Shown here piece by piece: positions 52,583 through 62,428 of a stretch of DNA of 64,000 nucleotides (position 1 is its first letter; every line of letters begins with the position of its first letter). The position numbers and the translations under genes are program-made. The DNA comes from Acinetobacter piscicola (GTDB taxonomy: Bacteria; Pseudomonadota; Gammaproteobacteria; Pseudomonadales; Moraxellaceae): NCBI RefSeq assembly GCF_015218165.1, contig NZ_CP048659.1, positions 2,790,001 through 2,854,000 on the forward strand, given 5' to 3'. The notes beneath the pieces were generated by a model that was not told where the DNA came from, ran no database searches, and was given only the letters and a program-made list of their open reading frames with translations.

Positions 52583-52615
52583 CAAAAAAAAGAGACCATG
52601 CGGTGAGCATGGTCT
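52583..52615 (-). terminator. Terminator of the first tRNA-Met
   Basis: AGACCATGC / GCATGGTCT (52593-52601, 52607-52615), loop GGTGA. On the minus strand a T-run of eight follows, directly after the tRNA. Confidence 0.9.
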
Positions 52616-52622
52616 ATAAAAA

Positions 52623-52699
52623 TGGTGGCTATGACGGGACTTGAACCTGTGACCCCCGCATTATGAGTGCGGTGCTCTAACCAACTGAGCTACATAGCC
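52623..52699 (-). tRNA. tRNA-Met(CAU), elongator type
   Basis: 77 nt including encoded CCA. The cloverleaf closes: acceptor GGCTATG / CATAGCC, anticodon stem CCGCA / TGCGG around CTCATAA (anticodon CAU), T-arm GGTTCAAGTCC. It resembles E. coli metT/metU elongator tRNA-Met in sequence, not tRNA-fMet or tRNA-Ile(CAU). Identical to the copy at 55322-55398. Confidence 0.95.
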
Positions 52700-52862
52700 T
52701 TAAACTGTGTGCGCATTATGTAAATTTTTTAATGCATCGTCAAGCACTGTAATGCACTACCGCTCATAGTTTAAACAACCAAAAAACAAATGTTTAAAAT
52801 TAATACATTTTTATTGTAATGATCAGGCAAAATAAATCCAATCAATTGAATTTAGGTTTTTG

Positions 52863-53270
52863 ATGATGAAAATTAAAATACTGATGTTAGCACTATTGAT
52901 GCCGATACTGCCCGCATGCCAACTCATTAGCCCTATTTTTGTCGATTATAACGGCGTGCGTATGGATGTTGCCCGTTGGATTAATCAACAACACTTGCTC
53001 AGCATGCAACAAAAAAGAAGCCTTGCACAACTGAGTAAGGCCCAACAAAAACTCGTTCACATTGAACAGATTCAAGAGAATCAAAAGCTCGACATTGCTA
53101 AAGAAAATAGCATTGCGCTACAGTGTGCCCAGCAACATCTCAACACACATAAAATTCAGCAATTACAACAACAGGTGTTTGATCAAAAAAACATGCAACG
53201 TATTTTAACCATCTATGATCAACAATTTCCCAAAATTAAACTTGATGCCAATAGCATTCAATGTGAATAA
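52863..53270 (+). CDS. Small lipoprotein, helical, unknown
   Basis: 135 residues from ATG 52863. Lipobox LPAC after a hydrophobic signal. The rest is Gln/Lys/Ile-rich and helical, probably a coiled coil (LAQLSKAQQKLVHIEQIQENQKLDIAKENSIALQ, LQQQVFDQKNMQRIL), with cysteines near the C-terminal half. It lies in the segment between the two identical tRNA-Met genes. No recognised family. Confidence 0.65.
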   Translation: MMKIKILMLALLMPILPACQLISPIFVDYNGVRMDVARWINQQHLLSMQQKRSLAQLSKAQQKLVHIEQIQENQKLDIAKENSIALQCAQQHLNTHKIQQLQQQVFDQKNMQRILTIYDQQFPKIKLDANSIQCE

Positions 53271-53356
53271 TACCAATCTGTTAAATTAACTACATATGAC
53301 TCAGCCACTTTTGCTTTTCTGCACCAATTGCTTTAAACAGGATCATGCTATCGTGA

Positions 53357-53412
53357 GGCGACAGGGATGTCGCCGTTAGACAAGGGTTACATGGATGTAC
53401 CCTTTGTCTAAC
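53357..53412. repeat. Two adjacent strong hairpins, intergenic repeat element
   Basis: Hairpin A: GGCGACA-GGGA-TGTCGCC (53357-53374). Hairpin B: GTTAGACAAGGGTTACAT / ATGTACCCTTTGTCTAAC (53375-53392, 53395-53412) with two mismatched positions and a GG loop. Both share a 'CA-GGATG' core. Further loose inverted repeats occur to 53530. The stretch has no gene and looks like a dispersed intergenic repeat family, possibly REP-like. Confidence 0.65.
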
Positions 53413-53595
53413 AAAGGATTTTTGTTACTTTTCATCCTGAGCAAGAACAAAGCACTGCTTTGTTTGAAGCGCAAGAGTAAGGCATCGCCTACGCATAGAA
53501 ATTTAAAATTTCCACTGTAGGATAAGGCAATGCAAACTTTAAATTTATATTAATTCACTTTTACTGAATGGTATAATTTTCTCTTCAAACGATGG

Positions 53596-53640
53596 GATGC
53601 AAATATTTTTTAGATTTACCTACCTTCGCTTATTTGCATC
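53596..53640. repeat. Inverted repeat GATGCAAATA / TATTTGCATC
   Basis: Ten-base perfect arms (53596-53605 and 53631-53640) with a 25-base loop in the non-coding stretch. Purpose unknown. Confidence 0.4.
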
Positions 53641-53669
53641 TTCTTCATTCCAAATGCTGAAAAACTTTT

Positions 53670-53910
53670 TCAATCCATATTTTTGATGAGCTTAGATTTT
53701 GCATCATAAAGATCATAAGCTAAAAATTCCTCATAAGACGATTCACAACCATAACAATACTGACTTAACACCTGAATTTTCTGTTCTGTTAATTTTTCAG
53801 CCAACTCATCTAAAACAGGGCTCAAATGGTGGCACAATATCCCCGTTGTGCTTGTGTCATCGTTTTTCTCATCTTTTTTTATTTCAGTTCGTATTTTTAT
53901 AATGAATCAT
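53670..53910 (-). pseudogene. Frameshifted small gene remnant
   Basis: A minus-strand frame of about 75 codons ends ...HHLSPVLDELAEKLTEQKIQVLSQYCYGCESSYEEFLAYDLYDAKSKLIKNMD-stop (53670). It has codon-like composition but no in-frame ATG. An ATG at 53908-53910 (M-I-H-Y-K) joins if one A is dropped from the A5 run. It has no recognised family. Either a small real gene with a frame error or a decayed remnant. Confidence 0.35.
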
Positions 53911-53976
53911 CAAACAATAAGATATTAGGTGAAAAAATCCACCTATCAAAAAATAACAGATAAAAAAACAACTTAC

Positions 53977-54160
53977 CCATGACCGTGCTATAGGACGTTA
54001 TTGTGCATCACAGCAAATTTCTATGAAAAAGCTCAATCTGGTTGATCAACAATTTTTTGCTTTGCCTCAGCAGCAAAAAATCTCCATGATTTATATACAC
54101 TTCAAACACAGATGCAATTTCATCTAGAACAAGAAAACTACCAAAATAAATTTTAGTCAA
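53977..54160 (+). pseudogene. Possible remnant of a 2-oxoglutarate/Fe(II) oxygenase
   Basis: The frame DRAIGRYCASQQISMKKLNLVDQQFFALPQQQKISM has the FFALP-x-x-x-K pattern of isopenicillin-N-synthase-like oxygenases but ends at a stop soon after, and upstream codons are broken. Seen only as resemblance. Confidence 0.25.
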
Positions 54161-54327
54161 GGAGCTGAGCAAGCAAAGCCATTCATCACACCCTAATTTC
54201 AATTCAATGTTGATGATGATTCAATGAAATGGTTATATTCACAAAAATGTACTGATCCATTAAGCTATCGCACAATTTCCATATATTCTAACAATTTTAT
54301 TTTTAATTAAATTTAAAGGGATCTCGT

Positions 54328-55266
54328 TTGTCTTCTTCAGCTCAAGCATATATTGCAGGTTTTTGGCGCAGATTTTTCGCGTTTTTCATTGATAGCATTC
54401 TCGTTGGTATTTTCTGTTGGGTCATCGCAAGTGTTTCAGGTGATTTATTATTTAAATTCCCTATCGTCAGTATTTTTGTTGGCTATTTCATTGTTATTTT
54501 ATATTTTGGTTTACTCAATAGCCGCTTACATCAAGGGCAGACTTTTGCCAAACAATTACTTAAAATTCAAGTGACGCAAATCAATGGAGAATACTTAGCC
54601 GTCTTGCCATCATTGCTACGAGCTGCCATTTTATTTGCACCTACATGCTTGATGTCTATCAGCAATTATATGCCCGCAACTCTCGCATGGGGCTGTACAA
54701 GCCTACTTGCGATACTACAATGCCTGATTGTCTATTTTTATCTATTTAATCGCCACAATCGCCGCTCAGTACATGATTTTATTGCACAAAGTGTTGTGAT
54801 TAACACCTCACCTCAGCCAAATCAAACCGTCGCTAAAATGTGGAATAAACATCTCTATTTTGCAGGTGCCTTCGTCCTTGTCAGCTTCACTTATAGCATT
54901 TGGATGTTTATTGAGATGGGTGACTTCAGTGCTACTGAAAATCCTCAATTAAAAAGTATGCAACCAGAGATTATCTCGATTAAAGAAATTGGAGATCCAA
55001 ACCCTGAATTTACATTGCGCATGTTTGAAATTCAGGTCAATGACCCAAAAACTTTGAATAATCCATTTTTTGCACAACAGTTTGTAGATAATTTACAACG
55101 TCTTCGACCTACAGCATTTGCTGAAAAGACCAATACAATGATTGTACTCATTTCAAAATTTCAATTTGGTTTAGCATCAAAAAGTCATTTCAATATGTAT
55201 AGCGTTGACAAAAATGAGCAAGGACAGAACATTGCTGTTGAACAAATGTCGAGTTTGGATTTTTAA
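54328..55266 (+). CDS. RDD family membrane protein
   Basis: 312 residues from TTG at 54328 with AAAGGGA eight bases upstream (no closer ATG in frame). The RDD domain is at about 8-165: GFWRRFFAFFIDSILVGIF with the Arg-Asp pair, several membrane helices (about 15-65, 85-105, 118-140), and RSVHDFIAQSVVI. A further helix near 173-195 precedes a C-terminal soluble tail of about 110 residues (PEFTLRMFEIQVNDPKTLNNPFFAQQFVDNLQRLRP). RDD proteins are membrane proteins, some linked to transport or Na+/H+ exchange. Single gene between tRNA copies. Confidence 0.85.
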   Translation: MSSSAQAYIAGFWRRFFAFFIDSILVGIFCWVIASVSGDLLFKFPIVSIFVGYFIVILYFGLLNSRLHQGQTFAKQLLKIQVTQINGEYLAVLPSLLRAAILFAPTCLMSISNYMPATLAWGCTSLLAILQCLIVYFYLFNRHNRRSVHDFIAQSVVINTSPQPNQTVAKMWNKHLYFAGAFVLVSFTYSIWMFIEMGDFSATENPQLKSMQPEIISIKEIGDPNPEFTLRMFEIQVNDPKTLNNPFFAQQFVDNLQRLRPTAFAEKTNTMIVLISKFQFGLASKSHFNMYSVDKNEQGQNIAVEQMSSLDF

Positions 55267-55281
55267 ATCATAAAATTTAGA

Positions 55282-55314
55282 TAAAAAAAGACCATGTTTT
55301 TGGAAACATGGTCT
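55282..55314 (-). terminator. Terminator of the second tRNA-Met
   Basis: AGACCATGTTT / AAACATGGTCT (55289-55299, 55304-55314), loop TTGG, T-run on the minus strand. It shares GACCATG with the first copy's terminator. Confidence 0.88.
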
Positions 55315-55321
55315 ATAAAAA

Positions 55322-55398
55322 TGGTGGCTATGACGGGACTTGAACCTGTGACCCCCGCATTATGAGTGCGGTGCTCTAACCAACTGAGCTACATAGCC
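55322..55398 (-). tRNA. tRNA-Met(CAU), second identical copy
   Basis: Identical over 77 nt to 52623-52699, CCA encoded. It lies 67 nt downstream of rnpB on the same strand, so both may come from one primary transcript. Confidence 0.95.
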
Positions 55399-55465
55399 TA
55401 AAACTGTGGGCGCATTATCTGCTGTTCTGATAAATACGTCAAGCACTAATTTTAAAAATTTGTTT

Positions 55466-55845
<380 letters not shown>

Positions 55846-55872
55846 AGGGGCGCATGTTAACAAATTTTTGTG

Positions 55873-56136
55873 TTAATTGCTCGCACTTTTTTGAGCAATC
55901 AGTTTTTTATATTTGTCCATCAGTTGTTCTTCGCTTTCCACATGATCGGGATCGTTTGGAATACAGTCGACTGGACAAAATAATGCACACTGCGGCTGGT
56001 CGTGATGCCCCACACATTCTGTACACAAGTCAGGATTTATTTCATAGATGAGCTCACCCATGAAAATCGCCTCATTGGGACAAACAGGCTCACACACATC
56101 ACAGTTGATGCATTCATCAGTAATAATTAAAGACAC
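55873..56136 (-). CDS. 4Fe-4S ferredoxin, YfhL/Alvin-type
   Basis: 87 residues from GTG 56136 (AAGG eight bases upstream, one base after the coaD stop). Two [4Fe-4S] sites: C-x2-C-x2-C-x3-C (CINCDVCEPVCP) and C-x2-C-x8-C-x3-C (CTECVGHHDQPQCALFCPVDC). The long insertion in the second site is the hallmark of the YfhL/Chromatium vinosum-type ferredoxins. Cytosolic electron carrier of unknown partner. It follows coaD directly, a conserved gammaproteobacterial neighbour. Confidence 0.94.
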   Translation of the reverse strand: MSLIITDECINCDVCEPVCPNEAIFMGELIYEINPDLCTECVGHHDQPQCALFCPVDCIPNDPDHVESEEQLMDKYKKLIAQKSASN

Positions 56137-56137
56137 T

Positions 56138-56635
<498 letters not shown>

Positions 56636-56770
56636 TTACTCTAGTTGTTTATGTAGATGCATAGTTTAACAAAAACTTATTTTTAAGCGAACTATCTCAA
56701 TGCAAATGAAAGCACTTCACCTACAGCCAAGTTTGAGGCAAAATAAGATTAATCTTGGAAATTTTGAATT

Positions 56771-57247
56771 ATGTCTAAAAATATTGTAGTTAAAAAAAAT
56801 AATGGTGGCACCATTGCACAGAATAAACGTGCTCGCCATGATTATTTTATTGAGGAAAAATTTGAAGCAGGTTTGGCTTTGCAAGGTTGGGAAGTCAAGT
56901 CTTTACGCGCAGGTCGCATGACGATTACAGAAAGTTATATTATTTTTAAAAATAATGAAGCGTTTTTGTTTGGCTCACAAATTCAACCCCTTTTGTCAGC
57001 ATCTACGCATGTGGTACCTGAGGCAACACGTACACGTAAGTTATTGCTGTCTAGACGTGAAATTGAGAAACTGCAAGGTGCAGTCAATCAAAAGGGCTAT
57101 TCTTGTGTGCCTTTAGCCTGTTATTGGAAAGGTCATTTAGTCAAAATCGAAATCGCTTTAGTGAAAGGTAAGCAACTTCACGATAAACGTGCAACTGAAA
57201 AAGACCGTGATTGGCAACGTGATAAAGCTCGCATCATGCATAAATAA
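56771..57247 (+). CDS. smpB: SsrA-binding protein SmpB
   Basis: 158 residues. Delivers tmRNA to stalled ribosomes for trans-translation. Conserved regions: [31 protein letters not shown], with ...[47 protein letters not shown] at the C-terminal tail that occupies the mRNA channel. A terminator follows. tmRNA itself is not seen in the window. Confidence 0.97.
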   Translation: MSKNIVVKKNNGGTIAQNKRARHDYFIEEKFEAGLALQGWEVKSLRAGRMTITESYIIFKNNEAFLFGSQIQPLLSASTHVVPEATRTRKLLLSRREIEKLQGAVNQKGYSCVPLACYWKGHLVKIEIALVKGKQLHDKRATEKDRDWQRDKARIMHK

Positions 57248-57256
57248 AAGCGGTAA

Positions 57257-57279
57257 AAAACCTCCAAATTGGAGGTTTT
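57257..57279 (+). terminator. Terminator of smpB
   Basis: AAAACCTCC / GGAGGTTTT (57257-57265, 57271-57279) with loop AAATT. Confidence 0.85.
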
Positions 57280-57291
57280 CTTATATCAGTA

Positions 57292-58572
57292 CTAGCAAAA
57301 TTTTAGACTACCGTAGCAGTTTGGAGCAAATGTTTGATTTTGAAGCTGTAAGTCTTTTAATGGAAAATCAACACGTGTGTTTGGTAAATTTACATTTCCA
57401 ACAGTTAAAGAGTCACCAAATAAACAATCTATAACACCACAAGTTGGAGGATTTGCTTTTATATAGTTACTAATAGGATTCACAACTTGTTTTAAAACAT
57501 CATTGGTAATATCAATTTTTTTACTTGGATTCACATTACCAATATCAATTGGATCTTCAATGGCTAACCACCATCCACGTTGAGCTGCAGCAGCAGCACC
57601 ATTCCAAAAAATATCTTGCTTCTGCATAGAGAGTGAAAAAGGATTATTTAATTTAAGTTTATGAATGTAGCCTAAATTCTCATTAACTGTAATATCAGCC
57701 TTCAAGCCTGTAATATTTCCATCTACTTTTTTCTGAAGCTTTAATAATCCTAGTAAAATAGTGATTGAAGCCCTTAGATCACCAGAAAAATTCAGTTGAT
57801 TGATATTTGCATAACCACTCAATTGAACACTATTTAATCTACGACCATTAATCGTTGTTCCATTAATAAAAATATCTGCAGAAGCGGAATCCAAATTCAG
57901 ACTATAATTATCAGAGTCAAAACCAAGTGTTGGACAAAGAATTAAAACGCATGCTCTCACATTACCATTTATTTTCATTCCTGTATCAGTGTAGCTCATG
58001 GTTCTTGGTTGAGTATATCCTACCCCAGTTGTATCTTGAATTTTCATATAACCACTAAGGCTATTGATCCCATTAGGTTTATCAGAGTTTTCCTCACCAA
58101 GAGTTAACATCCCCAAGACTTTTTCTGCACTCAAACGAAAGCCCATGATTTCACGAGTAGAAGCTGAGTTTGGATTTTTAATCGCAAATTCAACAAAGGG
58201 ATTGGTCATTTTTGCAGAAGAACTCGCACGTCCTTCTCGTGTTTCAGCAATGCCTGATAAACTTAGATTATCAATATCAAGATCACAGCCACCTGCTCCA
58301 TTGATACCACCGCAGCCTAGTTGTAACTTTTTAATATTGGCATTTAATTCAAGTTCAGCTTCCATACCCAATTTATAAAAACCAATATTTTGTGATGCCA
58401 TGGAAGAATTTGCTTTAGAAGGGTCTGTATAAGTCAAATTCATAAGTGCCTGACCTTGCACTTCAGAAAGTTCTGCATCAGAAAGAGGTTTGAAAGTCGT
58501 GTCATCTGCACAAGCTGAATCTATGGTCAACATAAGCAAAGCACCAGAGATGACCAATCTCATTTTAGTCAT
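57292..58572 (-). CDS. Secreted protein with 'LSDAELSEVQGQ' start, FilA/DUF6160-like
   Basis: 426 residues. Signal peptide (MTKMRLVISGALLMLTIDSACA), then PLSDAELSEVQGQALMNLTY, the start pattern of a family of Acinetobacter surface proteins (DUF6160, putative pilus-system FilA-type). The rest is Asn/Ser/Ile-rich beta-strand with LDIDNLSLSG, NSLSGYMKI, ISGYANINQLNFSGDL repeats and Cys pairs (CGGINGAGGC, CGVIDC, CYGSLKFC). Probably an exported beta-solenoid or barrel accessory protein. No other fil genes are seen here. Confidence 0.6.
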   Translation of the reverse strand: MTKMRLVISGALLMLTIDSACADDTTFKPLSDAELSEVQGQALMNLTYTDPSKANSSMASQNIGFYKLGMEAELELNANIKKLQLGCGGINGAGGCDLDIDNLSLSGIAETREGRASSSAKMTNPFVEFAIKNPNSASTREIMGFRLSAEKVLGMLTLGEENSDKPNGINSLSGYMKIQDTTGVGYTQPRTMSYTDTGMKINGNVRACVLILCPTLGFDSDNYSLNLDSASADIFINGTTINGRRLNSVQLSGYANINQLNFSGDLRASITILLGLLKLQKKVDGNITGLKADITVNENLGYIHKLKLNNPFSLSMQKQDIFWNGAAAAAQRGWWLAIEDPIDIGNVNPSKKIDITNDVLKQVVNPISNYIKANPPTCGVIDCLFGDSLTVGNVNLPNTRVDFPLKDLQLQNQTFAPNCYGSLKFC

Positions 58573-58750
58573 TACAAATACTCCAAATTTTTATTTTATT
58601 TATGGCGTGTAGATTCCATCAACACGTTGAAGCATTATGCATTAAAACTAAACAAATGAAAGTTAATAAGTTTACATAAATCATAAAATTTGTTTACTTT
58701 GCGGTATATTTCACATTTATTGTTTTTTAACCGTTTGTTTAAATAAAAAT

Positions 58751-59305
58751 TTACTTAATTATCTTCATTAACAATAAAGCAACATATTCACCAAACCAGA
58801 TCGCTGTTTGCAAATCTCCTTTGGGGGGTGTGACATCTACAGATGCATTATCAGATTGGGTCATTAAGCCCAAAAAACTCGACATACGGTTTAAATCTTC
58901 TATGCCACGTCCTGTTGGCATCATCGGTAGACCTGTCCATAACATGCCATGTTGCATTGCAAATAGATTGATCTGTTGCAGGACGGCAAGTTTGTCACCA
59001 CTAAGTCCGCCGCCATTGGTAAAACCTGCTGCAAGTTTGCCTTGCCATGCACGAGCCAACCAACGTTTAGAGGATTGTTCCATGAACAATTTTAAGCCTG
59101 AGGTGAGGTTCCCCATATAGGTTGGGCAACCAAAAATAATTCCATCTGCTTGATCTAATACGTCCCAATCAATATGTTCAATATTCATCAAATGAACAGC
59201 AACCCCCACTTTGGCTGCACCTTGTGCAATATGCTGTGCAACTTTTGCAGTGTGTCCATAGGGACTATGATAAACAATAGCAAGGGTTTTAGCGTTCAAA
59301 GACAT
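58751..59305 (-). CDS. Flavodoxin-like NAD(P)H:quinone oxidoreductase (WrbA-like)
   Basis: 184 residues. FMN-binding flavodoxin fold: AIVYHSPYGHTAKVAQHIAQGA (phosphate loop), IIFGCPTYMGNLTSGLKLFMEQ and AAGFTNGGGLSGDKLAVLQQINLFAMQHGMLWTGLP. In WrbA-type enzymes these carry out two-electron quinone reduction, protecting against redox cycling. The C-terminus is shorter than canonical WrbA. It lies 39 bp downstream of pgeF in the same direction; the operon may be rluD-pgeF-this gene. Confidence 0.9.
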   Translation of the reverse strand: MSLNAKTLAIVYHSPYGHTAKVAQHIAQGAAKVGVAVHLMNIEHIDWDVLDQADGIIFGCPTYMGNLTSGLKLFMEQSSKRWLARAWQGKLAAGFTNGGGLSGDKLAVLQQINLFAMQHGMLWTGLPMMPTGRGIEDLNRMSSFLGLMTQSDNASVDVTPPKGDLQTAIWFGEYVALLLMKIIK

Positions 59306-59344
59306 ATCAATAAAAACAAAGGGATTTACTCAAGTTTACATGAA

Positions 59345-60085
59345 TTACTGCATAAAGACGAATGTCGCCATACGTCCAGTTTTGGCATTTCGGCGATAAG
59401 AGTAAAAGTCCTGATCTTGTAAATACGAGCATTGCTCGCCGCCCAGCACCTGTGTGATACCATTTAACTGGAGAATAAACCGTGCAATGGCATAGAGGTC
59501 GGCATAATATTTTCCGTCTTGCTCGCCATCTTTAAAGGCAACTGCAAGCTCTGGATATTTATCACAAAAGGCCGCTTTTACTTCTGCACCAATTTCAAAA
59601 CATGGCTGACTGATTGCCGCACCTAACCACGCCCAAGTTGGTGGTGATTGCATCTCAGCAAGGGTATTTTCAATAATGCCACCTGCCAGTCCACGCCAAC
59701 CTGCATGTAAGTTCGCAACCTCTGTACCCTCAGCATTGCCGAGTACCACAGGTAAACAATCCGCTGTCATCATCATCAAGGCATGGGCTTTTTGCTGTGT
59801 GACCAAACCATCACCCACCAATGCTTCAAAAGGCATCTGTTGATTAATGGTGTGGCAAATGGTGCTATGGGTTTGCGTCATCCATGTGATTTTATCCACA
59901 CCGAATTGCGCAAACTCATCCAATAAAGTCATACGATGCTTTTGCACACGTTTCGGGTCATCATTCACATGCAATGCCAAGTTAAATCCCGCAAGCTCAG
60001 GCGTTGCCGAAGGCAAAGCGTTGTCATGCTGTATATGTGTCTGTCCAACACATACACCTTGAGGTAAACCTTGAATAAATTGCAT
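59345..60085 (-). CDS. pgeF: Peptidoglycan editing factor / laccase-domain protein PgeF
   Basis: 246 residues. YfiH-type multicopper-laccase-domain protein; in E. coli it removes wrongly incorporated L-Ser from peptidoglycan precursors, and homologues act on purine nucleosides. Motif set: MTQTHSTICHTI, MMTADCLPVVLGN (metal-site Cys/His), LHAGWRGLAGGIIENTL and SYRRNAKTGRMATFVF. Follows rluD by 23 bp on the same strand, a conserved neighbour. Confidence 0.94.
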   Translation of the reverse strand: MQFIQGLPQGVCVGQTHIQHDNALPSATPELAGFNLALHVNDDPKRVQKHRMTLLDEFAQFGVDKITWMTQTHSTICHTINQQMPFEALVGDGLVTQQKAHALMMMTADCLPVVLGNAEGTEVANLHAGWRGLAGGIIENTLAEMQSPPTWAWLGAAISQPCFEIGAEVKAAFCDKYPELAVAFKDGEQDGKYYADLYAIARFILQLNGITQVLGGEQCSYLQDQDFYSYRRNAKTGRMATFVFMQ

Positions 60086-60108
60086 GTGATTTTTCCTTTA
60101 TCGGGTAA

Positions 60109-61161
60109 TTAATAGGCTTTATTTTCAGTACGTAAAACTTCAACCAAAGTGGTGAAATCTGCTGGCCACGGCGCCTCAAACAACATCTCTTCTTTGGTTC
60201 TCGGATGAACTAAGCCTAATTTTGCCGCATGTAAAGCTTGACGTTTAAAGCCACGTAAAGTGTCTGTGAGTAGCTCAGATGCACCCGCAGGTACTTTAAC
60301 GCGACTCATATACACTGGATCGCCCACCAAAGGAAAACCAATATAAGTGAAATGGACACGGATCTGATGGGTACGCCCTGTTTCCAATTGTGCTTGTACA
60401 CGTGTGAAATGTTGAAAACGTTCTTTCACATTATAATGGGTCACTGCATCACGCCCACCTGGAAGGATCGCCATTTTTATACGATCAACAGGATGACGTT
60501 TAATTGGCTCATCAATGGTGCCACCTGCAATAATATTGCCATAGCAAATCAAGTCATAAATACGGTAAACAGATTTTTTTGCCAGTTGTTTACTGAGCGC
60601 AAATTGTGCTTCTAAGTTTTTTGCAACCACCAATAAGCCACTGGTGTCTTTATCGATGCGATGCACTAAGCCTGCACGGGTCAGTTCGGCAGATTTTGGA
60701 TAATGATAAAGCAAGGCATTGACCAAAGTTCCATTTGGATTGCCTGCACCTGGGTGAACAATCATGCCCACAGGCTTATTAATCACGATAATATCTTCGT
60801 CTTCGAAGACAATATCTAATGGAATATTTTCAGGTTGTGCAGAAGTTTGAGCCTCAAGCTCAACCTCTAAAGTGAGTAATTCATTGCCTTCGCATTTGTA
60901 CTTTGGCTTAACAATGTTACCATTTACCAACAAATGACCATCCTTCAACCATTGCTTGAGTTTTTCGCGTGAAAATTCACTCCAAACGGTGGCTGCAACT
61001 TGGTCGATGCGTAGACCTAAATAACTTTCATCCAATTGAAATTGCAACGATAAACGTGTTGCAGTTAAGGCTGAAGTATGATTATCTGCATCCTCAGAAT
61101 CTTCAAGTAAATTGAAATCATTTTCTGAGAAATTAGAATTAGAAGATTGTGCTGAAGTCAT
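60109..61161 (-). CDS. rluD: 23S rRNA pseudouridine synthase RluD
   Basis: 350 residues, about 25 longer than E. coli RluD through an acidic, Ser/Asn-rich N-terminus (MTSAQSSNSNFSENDFNLLEDSEDADN). Makes pseudouridines 1911, 1915 and 1917 of 23S rRNA helix 69; Psi1915 is then methylated by RlmH, also in this window. S4-like RNA-binding segment (REKLKQWLKDGHLLVNGNIVKPKYK) and the catalytic GLVHRIDKDTSGLLVVAK with Asp, then QLETGRTHQIRVHF. Confidence 0.97.
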   Translation of the reverse strand: MTSAQSSNSNFSENDFNLLEDSEDADNHTSALTATRLSLQFQLDESYLGLRIDQVAATVWSEFSREKLKQWLKDGHLLVNGNIVKPKYKCEGNELLTLEVELEAQTSAQPENIPLDIVFEDEDIIVINKPVGMIVHPGAGNPNGTLVNALLYHYPKSAELTRAGLVHRIDKDTSGLLVVAKNLEAQFALSKQLAKKSVYRIYDLICYGNIIAGGTIDEPIKRHPVDRIKMAILPGGRDAVTHYNVKERFQHFTRVQAQLETGRTHQIRVHFTYIGFPLVGDPVYMSRVKVPAGASELLTDTLRGFKRQALHAAKLGLVHPRTKEEMLFEAPWPADFTTLVEVLRTENKAY

Positions 61162-61232
61162 TTGCTCATTCGGACAAAAGTGGTTTAATAGTGCAATTGT
61201 AGCCTATTGCCCGTATAAACAGAGGAATTTTT

Positions 61233-62288
61233 ATGTCGCTACCACGTTATAAAGTTACAATGCTTGCTTTATCTTTAAGCATCGCAACGGCATTTGTAGG
61301 CTGTAGCAGCAATCCAAGTAAAAAAGAAGTGGTTGATACTGGTCCTCAATCAAGCGAGCAAAGCTATTACAACAAAGCAATGAAAGCCTTAGACAAAGGT
61401 CAATATGGCGATGCTGAAAAGTCATTACAAGCGATTGATACCTATTACCCGACTGGACAATATGCGCAACAATCGCAATTAGAATTAATTTACACAAAAT
61501 TTAAACAAAAAGATTATGAGGCAACCATTGCCCAAGCTGAGCGTTTTATTCGCTTAAATCCACAACATCCAAATGTAGATTATGCCTACTATGTACGTGG
61601 TGTCGCGAATATGGAAATGAACTATGACGGCATCATGCGTTATACCTCATTGAAACAATCGCATCGTGACATTAGTTATTTAAAAGTGGCATATCAAAAT
61701 TTTGTCGATTTTATTCGCCGCTATCCAAGTAGCCAATATGCAGTAGATGCTGCACAACGTATGAAATTCATTGGTCAAGAATTGGCTGAAAGTGAAATGA
61801 ATGCAGCACGTTTCAATATCAAACGTAAAGCATACTTAGCAGCCGTTGAACGTGCACAATGGGTGATTGAACATTATCCACAAACACCTCAAATTCCAGA
61901 AGCTTTAGCGACTATGGCATATGGCTATGACAAACTTGGGGATCAAGCCACTTCAAAACAATATATTGATATTTTGAAGTTAAATTATCCAAACTTAGTG
62001 AAGTCAAATGGCGAAGTAAATCTAAATGCTGCGCGTAAAGACGGTAGTTTATTGAACCGTGCAACCTTAGGTATTTTTGGTCGTGGGGAAAAAACTACAG
62101 GTTCTGCCGAACAGAATGCTAAAAACATACAGCAAGACACTGCCGCAGAAGACAAACCAAGTTGGTTAAATCGCGCAACCTTTGGTTTGTTAGACCGTCC
62201 AGATCGTAAAACGTCAGGCGAATATGCCTCTGCAAATGAAAGCTTATACGATGGTCAGCGTACACAACCTGCCCAACCCCAACAATAA
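61233..62288 (+). CDS. bamD: Outer-membrane assembly lipoprotein BamD
   Basis: 351 residues. Lipobox (ATAFVGC) anchors it to the inner leaflet of the outer membrane; it works with BamA in barrel assembly. TPR-like repeats: YYNKAMKALDKGQYGDAEKSLQAI..., LELIYTKFKQKDYEATIAQAERFIRLNP, YYVRGVANMEMNYDG..., and RYPSSQYAVDAAQRMKFI. The C-terminal 80 residues are a longer, glutamine/proline-rich extension than in E. coli (LLNRATLGIFGRGEKTTG..., PAQPQQ). Divergent from rluD, a conserved neighbour. Confidence 0.96.
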   Translation: MSLPRYKVTMLALSLSIATAFVGCSSNPSKKEVVDTGPQSSEQSYYNKAMKALDKGQYGDAEKSLQAIDTYYPTGQYAQQSQLELIYTKFKQKDYEATIAQAERFIRLNPQHPNVDYAYYVRGVANMEMNYDGIMRYTSLKQSHRDISYLKVAYQNFVDFIRRYPSSQYAVDAAQRMKFIGQELAESEMNAARFNIKRKAYLAAVERAQWVIEHYPQTPQIPEALATMAYGYDKLGDQATSKQYIDILKLNYPNLVKSNGEVNLNAARKDGSLLNRATLGIFGRGEKTTGSAEQNAKNIQQDTAAEDKPSWLNRATFGLLDRPDRKTSGEYASANESLYDGQRTQPAQPQQ

Positions 62289-62305
62289 GTCAGCCGATCA
62301 CAACA

Positions 62306-62334
62306 AAGGCAGAATTTTTATTCTGCCTTTTTTA
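62306..62334 (+). terminator. Terminator of bamD
   Basis: AAAGGCAGAAT / ATTCTGCCTTT (62306-62316, 62321-62331), loop TTTT, followed by T-run. Confidence 0.93.
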
Positions 62335-62428
62335 TGTGTAAGCAAATCCAATATACATATACGCTTTGCCAAATCTAAGCTAAACTTGTCGACCCACTTA
62401 TTTTTTATTGCCGATTTGGCTTGTACTT

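Noticed and set aside
52623..52699. tRNA-Ile(CAU) or tRNA-fMet instead of elongator tRNA-Met
   Set aside because: Sequence and stems match elongator tRNA-Met of E. coli closely, and the first acceptor pair is G-C, unlike the unpaired start of initiator tRNA.
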